Assembly: GCA_017617445.1 (NCBI GenBank)
Contig: JAFZWE010000006.1
Location: forward strand, 1 to 64,000
Direction of reading: 5' to 3'
Length of the DNA stretch: 64,000 nucleotides
Source: Bacteroidales bacterium
GTDB taxonomy: Bacteria > Bacteroidota > Bacteroidia > Bacteroidales > WCHB1-69
Position 1 is the first letter of the stretch, and every line of letters begins with the position of its first letter. This document shows positions 30,393-39,739 of the stretch, piece after piece. The notes under the pieces were generated by a model that saw only the letters and a list, made by a program, of their open reading frames with translations, made no database searches and was not told where the DNA came from. A program made the position numbers and the translations under genes.

Positions 30393-32906
30393 ATGAAGAA
30401 AGTCTCACTTTTTCTCCTGTTTTTCATATTTATTTGTGGGAAAGCGACTTCACAAATAGACAATTCTTATGGCGACAGCACTGCCAACCTACAGGGAAAT
30501 GCCGGGAATGCCACCTTCGACAGCGAAAATCTGGACGATGAGAACGCCAACACCGGCGGAAACATTCCGGGACTGCTGCACTCCTCCAAAGACATCTACA
30601 GCAGCAACACCTCGTACACCTTTGGGATCGCCTATTTCAAAAACCGCGGCATTGACTCCAAATACCAGACGATAGCCATCAACGGGCTGGAGATGGAGAA
30701 CGCGGTCACAGGTCGGGCGTCATACTCGCAGTGGGGTGGCTTGAACCGCGTGTTCCGCTGGCCGGAGAGCATCACGGACCTGAACCCGGCGACCTTTGCC
30801 TTCGGTGACATTGGCGGGTCCACCAACTACACTGTACGCGCCTCCTCCTACCGCAAACAGATCCATGCCAACTACTCGCTGTCAAACCGGAGCTACAACA
30901 ACCGACTGATGCTCACCTATTCCTCCGGACTGTTGAAAAACGGCTGGGCATTTGCCGCCTCCGCATCCACACGCTTCGGCAGCGCACTCAACTATGTGGA
31001 CGGGAGTTCCTATACGGGAGCCTGCTATTTTTTCTCGGCCGAAAAGCGAATCAACAGTGAGCACGCGCTGAATTTGGCTGTATGGGGAGCACCCGTCACC
31101 AAGAGCCTTCAGTCCAACTCCACACAAGAGGTGTATGAACTCACCAACAACCATTATTACAACGCCAACTGGGGATGGTACAACGGCAAAAAGCGCAACG
31201 CCAGAATCCGCACCACCCACGAACCCGTCTTCCTGCTCTCCCACTTCTACGCCCCACAGAATAACAAGCTCCTGATCACCACCAATCTGGGAGCATCTTT
31301 CGGGAAACAAAGCACCACCTCCCTGAACTGGAACAACGTGCCGGATCCCCGGCCCGACTACTACCGCTACCTTCCCTCCTATTTCCAGGATGATCCCGAA
31401 CTGCAGGAGTTCTACCGCCAGCAGTGGCTCACCAATGAGGATTTCCGCCAGCTGAACTGGGACAACATGTACCAGACCAACCTGCTGGCCGCCGCCCAAG
31501 GAAAACAGGCCCAGTACATTGTAGAAAACCGTGTCATCAGCCATGCACAAATATCCGGCTCCTCCACAGTTGTCGCCAATCTCAACGACAACATCAAGTT
31601 GTCGGGCGGTGTAGATATCCGCGGCTACCACCAACGCAATTTCAAGACCATCAATGATTTACTTGGAGGTATGTATTGGTTAAACGAGGACAAATATGCT
31701 GATGGAGAGTCCCCAGAAAACCCCTATTTACTGTATGATGACCTGGACAACATCGGCAAAGAGTTGGGCGTGGGCGACAAATTCGGTTACGATTACGCCT
31801 ACAACATTTACAAACAGAACCTTTGGGCCACAGCCAAGTTCAACTTCAAACACATCGATTTCCATGTCGGCCTGAACGGGTCGGTAACGGAGATGTGGCG
31901 CACCGGCTACATGCGCAACGGACGTTTCCCCACCAACTCCTACGGCAATTCGGAGAAAAAAATCTTCCCCAACATCGGGACCAAATTAGGCATCTCCTAC
32001 AAAATCAACGGGCGCAACTACCTCACCCTCAACGGTCAGTTCCAGACCATTGCCCCCAGCATCCTGGATGCCTTCATCAGCCCGACCATCCGTAACGACT
32101 ATGTGGCAGGGCTGAAAAGCGAAAAAGATCTGGCGGCAGACTTCTCCTACATCATGCGATACCCGTTTATGAGAATGAGGCTGTCGTTCTATTACGCCAA
32201 ATTCATGGATGTCACTGACCAGTTCAGTTTCTACCATGATGACTATGGCAGTTTCGTCAACTATGCCATGACAGACATTGACAAGCAGAACATGGGCGTA
32301 GAGGTCGGCATTGAAATCCCCATCGGCTCCATGTTCACCATCGCCCTGGCCGGCAACTACGGTGATTACATCTACACCAGCCGTCCGAATGTGACCATGA
32401 CCGCAGACAACGGCTATGACATTCTGGGCAACGGGCAGAGCGAATACACCGAGACGGTCTATTGGAAGAACTTCCATGTGGCCGGTTCTCCGCAAGTAAC
32501 AGCCACTATCGGACTGAAATTCAACTATAAGTACTGGTTTGTCAACATCAACGCCAACTATTTTGACAAGATCTATGCGGATTTGAATCCGGAGCGCCGC
32601 ACCACCAATGCCCGCGGGACGCTGGACGCCTCCTCCGAGCTCTACCAGGCACTCGTGGCGCAGGAGCGCACCAAGGGCCAGTTCACCCTGGATGCCTCAG
32701 TAGGCAAATCCTGGAAGGTGAAACGCAGCACCATCGGTTTCAACGTCAGCGTGACCAACCTGACCAACAACAAAAACCTGGTCACCTCCGCCTGGGAGCA
32801 ACGCAGATTTGACTACAGCGACTACAACGTCAACAAATTCCCGAACAAATACTACTACGCCTTGGGCACCACCTTCTACATCGGCATCAATTACACCTTT
32901 AACTAA
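30393..32906 (+). CDS. TonB-dependent outer-membrane receptor
   Basis: 837 residues. The signal peptide ends ATSQ. A plug-like region follows at once (FGIAYFKNRGIDSKYQTIAI, NGLEMENAVTGRASYSQWGG, FAFGDIGGSTNYTVRAS) and then a long beta-barrel ending in GTTFYIGINYTFN with terminal aromatic strand. These motifs match a Bacteroidota receptor group usually found beside DUF5689 proteins and nucleases. The N-terminal carboxypeptidase-like domain common in that group is missing, and I see no clear TonB box. Predicted role: energised uptake across the outer membrane of a ligand captured by the lipoproteins encoded downstream. The first DUF5689 gene follows 32 bp later. Confidence 0.85.
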   Translation: MKKVSLFLLFFIFICGKATSQIDNSYGDSTANLQGNAGNATFDSENLDDENANTGGNIPGLLHSSKDIYSSNTSYTFGIAYFKNRGIDSKYQTIAINGLEMENAVTGRASYSQWGGLNRVFRWPESITDLNPATFAFGDIGGSTNYTVRASSYRKQIHANYSLSNRSYNNRLMLTYSSGLLKNGWAFAASASTRFGSALNYVDGSSYTGACYFFSAEKRINSEHALNLAVWGAPVTKSLQSNSTQEVYELTNNHYYNANWGWYNGKKRNARIRTTHEPVFLLSHFYAPQNNKLLITTNLGASFGKQSTTSLNWNNVPDPRPDYYRYLPSYFQDDPELQEFYRQQWLTNEDFRQLNWDNMYQTNLLAAAQGKQAQYIVENRVISHAQISGSSTVVANLNDNIKLSGGVDIRGYHQRNFKTINDLLGGMYWLNEDKYADGESPENPYLLYDDLDNIGKELGVGDKFGYDYAYNIYKQNLWATAKFNFKHIDFHVGLNGSVTEMWRTGYMRNGRFPTNSYGNSEKKIFPNIGTKLGISYKINGRNYLTLNGQFQTIAPSILDAFISPTIRNDYVAGLKSEKDLAADFSYIMRYPFMRMRLSFYYAKFMDVTDQFSFYHDDYGSFVNYAMTDIDKQNMGVEVGIEIPIGSMFTIALAGNYGDYIYTSRPNVTMTADNGYDILGNGQSEYTETVYWKNFHVAGSPQVTATIGLKFNYKYWFVNINANYFDKIYADLNPERRTTNARGTLDASSELYQALVAQERTKGQFTLDASVGKSWKVKRSTIGFNVSVTNLTNNKNLVTSAWEQRRFDYSDYNVNKFPNKYYYALGTTFYIGINYTFN

Positions 32907-32938
32907 GCCATTTTTGATCACCTTTAAATATAGCAAAA

Positions 32939-34132
32939 ATGAACAGAATGAGATTTTTCCTGACCGTCGCGGCAGCATTGCTTTTTGTTGCATGTAACCG
33001 AGAAAAGGACATTGCGCCGGAGCTGCATTATGCGGGGCAGGCCAACATGACCATCGCAGAACTGCTGGAGTATCACACTGTCGGCTCATACGACTCCTTT
33101 GACTCCATTCCCGCAGGCACAGTCATCACCGGCATCGTCACCTCCTCCGACCAGCACGGCAACTGTTACAAGTGGATGACCATCCAGGACGGAACCGGAG
33201 CCATCAAGATCAAGATTGACGATTCCTCCCTGTACCCCAAATACCGCATCGGACAGCGGGTTTATGTTGAATGCGGCAACATGGTCATCGGCGACTATCG
33301 CAAAGAGGTGCAGATCGGCTACTGGATTGACGGTGCCATGGCGGGCATCTCCTCATCGCAGGAGGACCTCTATATTTTCCGTGACGGCATTCCCGGGGCG
33401 GAACCCGAGCCCATCATCATCAACAGTGCCGATGACATCACGGATGCCACTTATGGACATCTGGTGAAAATCGTGAACTGCAGCATCAAGAACGGAGGCA
33501 TCGCCACCTTCAGCGAGCCCAATGCAAACACCGACCGCATCATCGTGATGAGCGACCACAGCGAATTGGTGATGCGCAACAGCTCATACGCCGACTTTGC
33601 CCAAGAAATCATGCCCTCCGGCGACGGGGTGATCTACGGCGTGCTGGGCCGGTATAATGCGACCCCGCAGCTGTATCTGCGTTCCGCCGAGGACGTGCAG
33701 TTCATCCGTACAGAAAGCCTTCCCGCCTTCATTCCCGATGAAAACTCCATCGGAGCAGGAGGATGGACCGTAGTCAACGAAGAGGGCTGGGGATATTGGA
33801 CCAATCACAACAGCTTCAAGATTTACAACCCCAACGTTTCTCCCATCAACAGCTGGCTCGTTTCCCCCACCTTCAGCAATCTGCAAAACCGCACCGGCGT
33901 ATATTTCACCCTCTCCCAGGAAACCGACGGCACAGCGGTGCGCGCCGTCAAATACACCACTCAGTATGACCCGGCGCATCCCACTGACGGCTGGACAGAC
34001 TACACCTTAGGGGAAGTGATTCCCGCCGAAGTCACCTCCAACCCCAATTTCAGAATCGCCTTCCAGTTCAATGGAGGCAACGGCGCCTGGTGGCAAATCA
34101 AAGGCATCAACTTTTATGCCAGAGTTCAATAA
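32939..34132 (+). CDS. DUF5689 lipoprotein, first copy
   Basis: 397 residues. The lipobox LLFVAC closes a short signal peptide. DUF5689 follows, with an OB-fold-like block: AGTVITGIVTSSDQHGNCYK, MTIQDGTGAIKIKID and IGQRVYVECGNMVIGDY. The C-terminal about 130 residues (GGWTVVNEEGWGYW, INSWLVSPTFSNL, WQIKGINFYARVQ) look like a choice-of-anchor J/MAM-type jelly roll. OB folds often bind oligonucleotides or oligosaccharides; this ligand is unproven. Predicted surface-exposed partner of the receptor encoded 32 bp upstream. The second copy starts 17 bp downstream. The pair is divergent in sequence, so the duplication is old. Confidence 0.82.
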   Translation: MNRMRFFLTVAAALLFVACNREKDIAPELHYAGQANMTIAELLEYHTVGSYDSFDSIPAGTVITGIVTSSDQHGNCYKWMTIQDGTGAIKIKIDDSSLYPKYRIGQRVYVECGNMVIGDYRKEVQIGYWIDGAMAGISSSQEDLYIFRDGIPGAEPEPIIINSADDITDATYGHLVKIVNCSIKNGGIATFSEPNANTDRIIVMSDHSELVMRNSSYADFAQEIMPSGDGVIYGVLGRYNATPQLYLRSAEDVQFIRTESLPAFIPDENSIGAGGWTVVNEEGWGYWTNHNSFKIYNPNVSPINSWLVSPTFSNLQNRTGVYFTLSQETDGTAVRAVKYTTQYDPAHPTDGWTDYTLGEVIPAEVTSNPNFRIAFQFNGGNGAWWQIKGINFYARVQ

Positions 34133-34149
34133 CCGAAAACACAATTGAC

Positions 34150-35421
34150 ATGAGAACACCCATATTTTCCGCTCTGATTTTATCCGTCCTGTTCCTCTTC
34201 AGCTCCTGCAACAAGGATTGGGAAACAGCCGAATTAGCAATCCCGCACTATGACGGGGACACATCAGATTTGAGAACCATACAGGACATCATTGACGTTT
34301 ACACAGCGGCAGGAGGCTTGGACTCCATCTGCCACAGAGGGGACCATTTCATCGTAAAAGCCACCGTGGTCAGCTCCGACGAGGGGGGCAATCTGTACAA
34401 GAAAATGATTGTCCAGGATGCCACCGGCGCGCTGGAAATCCCCATCAACAGAACCGGATTGCAAACCACCTATCCCGTTGGGCAGACAGTATTCATTGAT
34501 TGCCAAGGGCTTGTAGTAGGAAATTACCATGGCGTTTACCAAATCGGATGGATTTACCAAGGGGCCGTGGGCCGGATTGACGCCAACTATTTAGACCTGT
34601 ATCTCCACAAGGATGGTCTGCCGAAGGACATCACCCCGATGATTACCAACATCACCTCGCCCGCAGACATCAATGACGGCAATGTGTGCAAAATCGTACG
34701 CATCCAGAACTGCCATTTCGCGGCAGACGCCATCGGTCGGCCGTGGGCGGAAGAGACCCACACCACCTCCCGTGCCATTGAGACCATCAATGGAGAAAGC
34801 CTGTCCGCTGCAGGCATCAACCTCATCACCTACACCTCCAACTACGCCAAATTCCGCAAACTCTTAGTGCCCGACGGCATCGGAGATCTCACCGGCATCC
34901 TCTCCGTCTATACTTCCGGAGCAAAAAAAAACTACCAGTTGCTGCTCTGCACCACGGAGGATATACATGACTTCGGGGCAAAAACAGACATCTATCCCGT
35001 CCTGGTCAACAGCCAGTTCAACAGCGATAACACACAATGGCAAGAATACAACAGTTACATGATCCATCGCAATGTTGACACCGAATGTGAAGACTGGCTC
35101 GTATCTCCAATCATCCCCATCCAAACGGTCGGCGGAGCGGAATTCACCGTGGAGGAGATGTTCTACAAAACCGGACAAGTGCTGCAAAACTATTGTTTCA
35201 AGGTTTTTTACACCACAGACAACGGCTCCACTTGGACCGAACTCACTCCCGAAACCAGAGCAGATGACGGACAATTCCATGAAAACAAATACACCGGACT
35301 GGAGAATGTGACCCAGGACTTCCGGATCGGATTCCGTTTTGACGGTCCCTGCAACGACTACTGGGGCATCCGCAAAATGCACTTTTACAAAACAGTACCG
35401 GGAACAGCACAAAACCACTGA
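34150..35421 (+). CDS. DUF5689 lipoprotein, second copy
   Basis: 423 residues. The lipobox is LFSSC after MRTPIFSALILSVLFLFSS. DUF5689 is again recognisable (DHFIVKATVVSSDEGGNLYK, MIVQDATGALEIPIN, VGQTVFIDCQGLVVGNYHG). A choice-of-anchor-J-like C-terminal domain follows (CEDWLVSPIIPI, RIGFRFDGPCNDYWGIRKMH). It starts at 34150; a longer frame would overlap the first copy. Same operon as the receptor. Having two related but different binding lipoproteins suggests two ligand classes or a paired capture complex; this is inference. Confidence 0.82.
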   Translation: MRTPIFSALILSVLFLFSSCNKDWETAELAIPHYDGDTSDLRTIQDIIDVYTAAGGLDSICHRGDHFIVKATVVSSDEGGNLYKKMIVQDATGALEIPINRTGLQTTYPVGQTVFIDCQGLVVGNYHGVYQIGWIYQGAVGRIDANYLDLYLHKDGLPKDITPMITNITSPADINDGNVCKIVRIQNCHFAADAIGRPWAEETHTTSRAIETINGESLSAAGINLITYTSNYAKFRKLLVPDGIGDLTGILSVYTSGAKKNYQLLLCTTEDIHDFGAKTDIYPVLVNSQFNSDNTQWQEYNSYMIHRNVDTECEDWLVSPIIPIQTVGGAEFTVEEMFYKTGQVLQNYCFKVFYTTDNGSTWTELTPETRADDGQFHENKYTGLENVTQDFRIGFRFDGPCNDYWGIRKMHFYKTVPGTAQNH

Positions 35422-35478
35422 CAGATTCCGACAGTGGAATGATCTTATACATATATAATTATAGCAGAAGAGAAAAGA

Positions 35479-36690
35479 ATGGAATTCAAACTCAACACGA
35501 TTGAAGAAGCGATTGAAGATTTTCGCGAAGGGAAGTTCCTCATTGTCGTGGACGATGAAGACAGAGAAAATGAAGGTGATTTTATCATTGCCGCTGAAAA
35601 GATAACACCGGAGAAGGTCAACTTCATGATGAGTTATGGACGCGGGGTGCTGTGTGCGCCCATGAGTGCCGAACGCTGCAAGCAGTTGGAGTTGGAGATG
35701 CAGGTGGACCACAACACATCCCTGCTCGGAACGCCGTTCACCGTGACGGTGGACTTGTTAGGAAACGGCTGTACCACAGGGGTATCCATGTACGACAGAG
35801 CCAGCACCATCAAAGCGTTGGCACAGCCTGACAGCACACCGGAGATGTTCGGTCGGCCGGGTCATATCAATCCTCTGCGGGCACGCGAAGGCGGCGTGCT
35901 GGTACGTGCCGGACACACTGAGGCGGCAGTAGATCTCACCCGTCTGGCTGGACTACAGCCCGTGGGAGCGCTGATTGAAATCATCAATCCCGATGGCACC
36001 ATGGCACGGCTTCCCCAACTGATGGAGGTAGCACGCCAATATGGCATCAAAATCATCACCATCCAGGATCTGATTGCCTACCGAGTGAAGAATGAGACGC
36101 TCATCCGAAAAGAAATCGAAGTGAAACTGCCCACCGAATGGGGAAACTTCACCCTGATTGCCTACACCCAGCTCAACAACGGGCTCACCCATCTGGTGCT
36201 CAAAAAAGGAGAATGGGCTGAAGGCGAGGACGTGCTCGTGCGTGTCCACTCCTCCTGCGTGACAGGAGATATCTTCGGATCCTGCAAATGCGACTGCGGA
36301 GACCAACTGCACCGCTCCATGCGCATGGTGGAGAAAGAAGGAAAGGGAATGGTACTTTATATGAGCCAGGAAGGCCGGGGCATCGGACTGGTCAACAAGC
36401 TGAAAGCATACCACTTGCAGGAATTGGGCCGCGATACGGTAGAAGCCAACCTTGAACTCGGATTCCGTGCCGACGAACGCGACTACGGCATCGGGGCACA
36501 GATTCTGCGTGACCAAAAAGCCACCCGCGTGCGCCTCATCACCAACAACCCCACCAAGCGCGCCGGCCTCCTCGGCCATGGCATTGAAATCGTGGAGACC
36601 GTCCCCATCATCATTGAACCCAATGAAATCAACCGCTTCTACCTCAAGACCAAGCAGGACAAGATGGGACACGACCTGCATTTGAGATAG
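35479..36690 (+). CDS. ribBA: Bifunctional DHBP synthase/GTP cyclohydrolase II
   Basis: 403 residues. The N-terminal RibB domain has the acidic motif [12 protein letters not shown] at about 24-35. The C-terminal RibA domain has the zinc site [20 protein letters not shown] and the GTP-binding segment [17 protein letters not shown]. It makes the two precursors of riboflavin: 3,4-dihydroxy-2-butanone 4-phosphate and the pyrimidine from GTP. The 57-bp gap upstream is too short for an FMN riboswitch. apbE begins 9 bp downstream, placing flavin synthesis and flavin transfer in one transcript. Confidence 0.96.
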   Translation: MEFKLNTIEEAIEDFREGKFLIVVDDEDRENEGDFIIAAEKITPEKVNFMMSYGRGVLCAPMSAERCKQLELEMQVDHNTSLLGTPFTVTVDLLGNGCTTGVSMYDRASTIKALAQPDSTPEMFGRPGHINPLRAREGGVLVRAGHTEAAVDLTRLAGLQPVGALIEIINPDGTMARLPQLMEVARQYGIKIITIQDLIAYRVKNETLIRKEIEVKLPTEWGNFTLIAYTQLNNGLTHLVLKKGEWAEGEDVLVRVHSSCVTGDIFGSCKCDCGDQLHRSMRMVEKEGKGMVLYMSQEGRGIGLVNKLKAYHLQELGRDTVEANLELGFRADERDYGIGAQILRDQKATRVRLITNNPTKRAGLLGHGIEIVETVPIIIEPNEINRFYLKTKQDKMGHDLHLR

Positions 36691-36699
36691 TCCACGACC

Positions 36700-37698
36700 A
36701 TGATGAAAAAATGGCTCTATTTTGTGATGCTCCTGGTGGTGGCCTCCTCTTGCAAAAAACAAGAGGAGCATCGTTTTTCAGGTTATATTTTCGGAACATA
36801 CTACACCGTCACCTATAGTGGGAAGGAGAATGCCACACTGCAAGGCGAAGTCAATGCCGCACTCTGTGCCATCAATGACGAATTCTCCGTTTTTGACAGT
36901 GCCTCCGTGGTCTCGCGGCTCAACCGGGGCGAGGAGATCTCCCCGCTTCCGGAAGACCTGATCCGGGTGCTGGAGTTATCCCTGAACACCAGCCGCCAGA
37001 CAGAAGGCGCCTTTGACATCACAGCCGGACCGCTGATCCGCTTCTGGGGTTTCAGTCCGGGAGAAGCCGAACAAAACCACGACACCCTGCGGGTTCTGGA
37101 TTCCTTGCGGCAGATGGTAGGCTATCAGAAAATCTCCATAGAAAATGGACATCTGGTCAAATCAGACCCACGCATACAATTGGATTTCAACGCTATAGCA
37201 AAAGGATATGCGGTGGACAAAGTAGCGGAACTGCTGGAACAGCGGGGAATACAGAACTATGTGGTGGATATCGGCGGCGAGGTACGCACCCATGGGGAAA
37301 AATCCTCCGGGCAGGCATGGCGTGTGGGCATACAGATTCCCACCGAAACACGCGACGGACTGGTTGAAAGCGACTACATTTTTGAAATGGGGGGGAAAAG
37401 CATTGCCACCAGCGGCAATTACCGCAACTACAAAGAGATCAATGGCCAAAGGGTTTCCCACATCATCAATCCCTCCACCGGGTACGCCGAAGCAAGCCCC
37501 CTGCTGAGTGTTTCAGTCATCGCCGGCGACTGTGCCAGTGCTGACGCCTATGCCACCGCCTTCATGGTGCTCGGCATTGAAAAATCAATGAAAGTGCTGG
37601 AACATCATCCCGAGCTGGCCGCACATTTCATCTATTACGAGAACGGCCAATACCAATTCCAGCAGACCGGCAATTTCCCCGCCAAGATTCAAAAATAG
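36700..37698 (+). CDS. apbE: FAD:protein FMN transferase ApbE, lipoprotein
   Basis: 332 residues. The lipobox VASSC (C18) predicts a lipoprotein. Family features: YIFGTYYTVTYSG, FDSASVVSRLNRGEEISPLP, the FDITAGPLIRFWGFSPGE block, LDFNAIAKGYAVDKVAELLE, YVVDIGGEVRTHG and SHIINPSTGYA. ApbE attaches FMN covalently to threonines of envelope proteins such as Nqr/Rnf subunits and other flavinylated electron carriers. Its target is not in the window. Start is ATG 36700 or the next codon. Confidence 0.94.
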   Translation: MMKKWLYFVMLLVVASSCKKQEEHRFSGYIFGTYYTVTYSGKENATLQGEVNAALCAINDEFSVFDSASVVSRLNRGEEISPLPEDLIRVLELSLNTSRQTEGAFDITAGPLIRFWGFSPGEAEQNHDTLRVLDSLRQMVGYQKISIENGHLVKSDPRIQLDFNAIAKGYAVDKVAELLEQRGIQNYVVDIGGEVRTHGEKSSGQAWRVGIQIPTETRDGLVESDYIFEMGGKSIATSGNYRNYKEINGQRVSHIINPSTGYAEASPLLSVSVIAGDCASADAYATAFMVLGIEKSMKVLEHHPELAAHFIYYENGQYQFQQTGNFPAKIQK

Positions 37699-37721
37699 GA
37701 AGCGGGTTCTGTAAAAAATTG

Positions 37722-37729
37722 TATTTTTG
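37722..37729 (+). promoter_or_regulatory. -7 box (TATTTTTG) for the GT2 gene
   Basis: TAnnTTTG followed by CCGCC, 17 nt before the ATG at 37747. Confidence 0.6.
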
Positions 37730-37746
37730 CCGCCCAAAAAAAATCC

Positions 37747-38754
37747 ATGAAGCTGGCCATCGTCATATTGAACTGGAACGGAAAAAAATTCCTGGAGCAA
37801 TTCCTGCCCACGCTGCTCAAGCACACGCCGGAATATGCAGAAGTAGTGGTGGCTGACAATGCCTCCACCGACGATTCCATCTCCTTCCTGAAAGAGTGCC
37901 ATCCACAAGTGCGCATCCTGTCCAACGACCGCAACTACGGATTTGCGGAAGGCTACAATCTTGCATTGGAGAAAGTGGACGCGGAATATTACTGTCTGCT
38001 CAATTCCGACATTGAGGTGACGGAAGGATGGGCAGAATCAGTCATTGAGATGATGGAGAGCGACCCGTCCATTGCGGCGGCGCAACCCAAGCTCCGGAGC
38101 CTGTACCACCGCGAGAGCTTTGAGTATGCGGGAGCAGCGGGCGGATTCATAGACAAATACGGATACCCTTTCTGTCGGGGCCGTGTGTTCAATACAGTGG
38201 AAAAAGATGAAGGGCAGTATGACACTCCCATTGACATCTTCTGGGCCAGCGGGGCGGCGCTCTTCGTGCGCAGCCGGGTATATCGCGAGCTGGGCGGACT
38301 GGATGCCGACTTTTTCGCCCACATGGAAGAGATAGACCTATGCTGGCGCATCCGCAACCACGGCTACCGCATTGTGGTGCAGCCCCAGTCGGTTGTGTAC
38401 CATGTCGGCGGAGGAACCCTGCCCAAAAACAACTCTTTCAAGACCTTCCTCAACTTCCGCAACAACCATTTCCTTTTGCTGAAAAACCTTCCGGGCCGCA
38501 GGCTTTTCCCCACCTTTCTGGCGCGCATAGTCCTGGACAACGTGGCGGCGTTCTCTTTTCTTGCCCAGGGGCACGTCAAGGATTTCACCGCAGTGTACAA
38601 GGCCCACTGGGCGGTTGTCAAGCAGTTCGGAAAGATCAAATGCAAGAGAGACGGTCACACAGGAGCCTACGCTGCGGTGTGGAAGCGACCCATTCTTTTG
38701 GAGTACCACCTGTTTCAGCACAAAAAGTTCAACGGTTCTGAATTCATAAAATAA
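37747..38754 (+). CDS. Family 2 glycosyltransferase (rhamnosyltransferase-like)
   Basis: 335 residues. GT-A features: MKLAIVILNWNGKKFLEQFL, VVVADNASTDDSISFL, CLLNSDIEVTEGW (DxD-equivalent), WASGAALFVRSRVYRELGGL and FFAHMEEIDLCWRIRNHGYR (ED catalytic region). This matches GT2 enzymes of the WbbL/rhamnosyltransferase type that add sugars to cell-surface glycans. Soluble or peripheral on the cytosolic face. The sugar is unknown. The 5-alpha-reductase family gene lies 17 bp downstream. Confidence 0.88.
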   Translation: MKLAIVILNWNGKKFLEQFLPTLLKHTPEYAEVVVADNASTDDSISFLKECHPQVRILSNDRNYGFAEGYNLALEKVDAEYYCLLNSDIEVTEGWAESVIEMMESDPSIAAAQPKLRSLYHRESFEYAGAAGGFIDKYGYPFCRGRVFNTVEKDEGQYDTPIDIFWASGAALFVRSRVYRELGGLDADFFAHMEEIDLCWRIRNHGYRIVVQPQSVVYHVGGGTLPKNNSFKTFLNFRNNHFLLLKNLPGRRLFPTFLARIVLDNVAAFSFLAQGHVKDFTAVYKAHWAVVKQFGKIKCKRDGHTGAYAAVWKRPILLEYHLFQHKKFNGSEFIK

Positions 38755-38771
38755 CCCCATAAACCAATCCC

Positions 38772-39575
38772 ATGATTGACTTCCTGTTCGGTGAATTTTA
38801 CAACTACTTCCTGTGTGGCATGACCCTGCTTGCGGTGGTGGTTTTTATCATTTTGCAATTCATCACGCCCGCCTACGGCATGACCTTCAACAACCGCTGG
38901 GGGCAGTCCATCCGCAGCAATTGGGGATGGGTGCTCATGGAGGCGCCCGTGTTTCTGCTGATGACCAGCTTCTACGTCCACGCCCTCCTGCGCTCTCAGC
39001 CATTCAGCATGGCAGAGTTTCCCTGGGTAACCACCGCCATCTTCGTGCTGTTTCAGCTGCACTACCTGCAACGCTCTTTCATCTTTCCCTCACTGATGCG
39101 CGGCACAAGCAAGATGCCGCTCTCCATCATCTTTTCCGGCATTTTCTTCAACATGTTCAACGCCTACATGCAGGGCGGGTGGTTGTTTTTCATCTCTCCG
39201 GACCAGTACACACTGAGCTGGTTCTATTCCCCTCAGTTCATCATCGGAACGGTGCTTTTCTTTGCCGGGATGGTCATCAACATGCATTCCGACCGCATCA
39301 TCCGCAAGCTGCGCGCCGACAAATGGGACAACAACTACTACCTTCCGAAGGGATTCCTGTTCGACAAGGTCAACTCGGCCAACTTTTTCGGTGAACTGCT
39401 GGAGTGGTTTGGTTTCGCGGTGCTCAGCTGGTCACCGGCGGGCCTTGTATTCTTCCTTTGGAGCTTTGCCAACATCGTGCCCCGTTCCAAAGCCGTCTAT
39501 GAACAGTACATCCAGTTTTTCGGAGAGGAATTCAAACAACTGAAACGCTGGAAGATATTTCCATACATCTACTAA
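38772..39575 (+). CDS. Steroid 5-alpha-reductase family membrane protein
   Basis: 267 residues with about six hydrophobic helices. The C-terminal half has the family pattern MVINMHSDRIIRKLRADKWD, then YYLPKGFLFDKVNSANFFGE, the following LLEWFGFAV and a final SKAVYEQYIQFFGEEFKQLK, close to eukaryotic SRD5A enzymes that reduce delta-4 bonds of 3-oxosteroids with NADPH. Gut Bacteroidota are known to reduce steroid double bonds, but the physiological substrate of this family in bacteria may be a lipid. It follows the GT2 gene by 17 bp, perhaps as a co-transcribed pair. Confidence 0.85.
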   Translation: MIDFLFGEFYNYFLCGMTLLAVVVFIILQFITPAYGMTFNNRWGQSIRSNWGWVLMEAPVFLLMTSFYVHALLRSQPFSMAEFPWVTTAIFVLFQLHYLQRSFIFPSLMRGTSKMPLSIIFSGIFFNMFNAYMQGGWLFFISPDQYTLSWFYSPQFIIGTVLFFAGMVINMHSDRIIRKLRADKWDNNYYLPKGFLFDKVNSANFFGELLEWFGFAVLSWSPAGLVFFLWSFANIVPRSKAVYEQYIQFFGEEFKQLKRWKIFPYIY

Positions 39576-39611
39576 AAATCACTTTATAGAAAGAGTGAAA
39601 AAGTCTGCACA

Positions 39612-39649
39612 GAAAATGCACAAAAAACAGTCCAACAAAGTGCATTTTC
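39612..39649 (+). promoter_or_regulatory. 10-bp inverted repeat upstream of ppdK
   Basis: GAAAATGCAC (39612-39621) and its exact complement GTGCATTTTC (39640-39649), 18 nt apart, ending 26 bp before the ppdK -7 box. There is no T tract, so an operator covering the -33 region is more likely than a terminator. Confidence 0.45.
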
Positions 39650-39675
39650 CATGCGGAAGTTTACATATTTTTCAT

Positions 39676-39683
39676 TACTTTTG
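39676..39683 (+). promoter_or_regulatory. -7 box (TACTTTTG) for ppdK
   Basis: TAnnTTTG followed by CACCC, 56 nt before the ppdK ATG at 39740. Confidence 0.6.
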
Positions 39684-39739
39684 CACCCTCAAAAAAATAA
39701 AGTTAAAACACATTTAATAATCATTAAAAATAATTGAAA

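Noticed and set aside
35415-35437. CCACTG/CAGTGG hairpin after the second DUF5689 gene
   Set aside because: Six-bp stem with an 11-nt loop and no T tract; could be chance.
35422-35478. FMN riboswitch upstream of ribBA
   Set aside because: Only 57 bp are available and none of the conserved FMN-element sequence is present.
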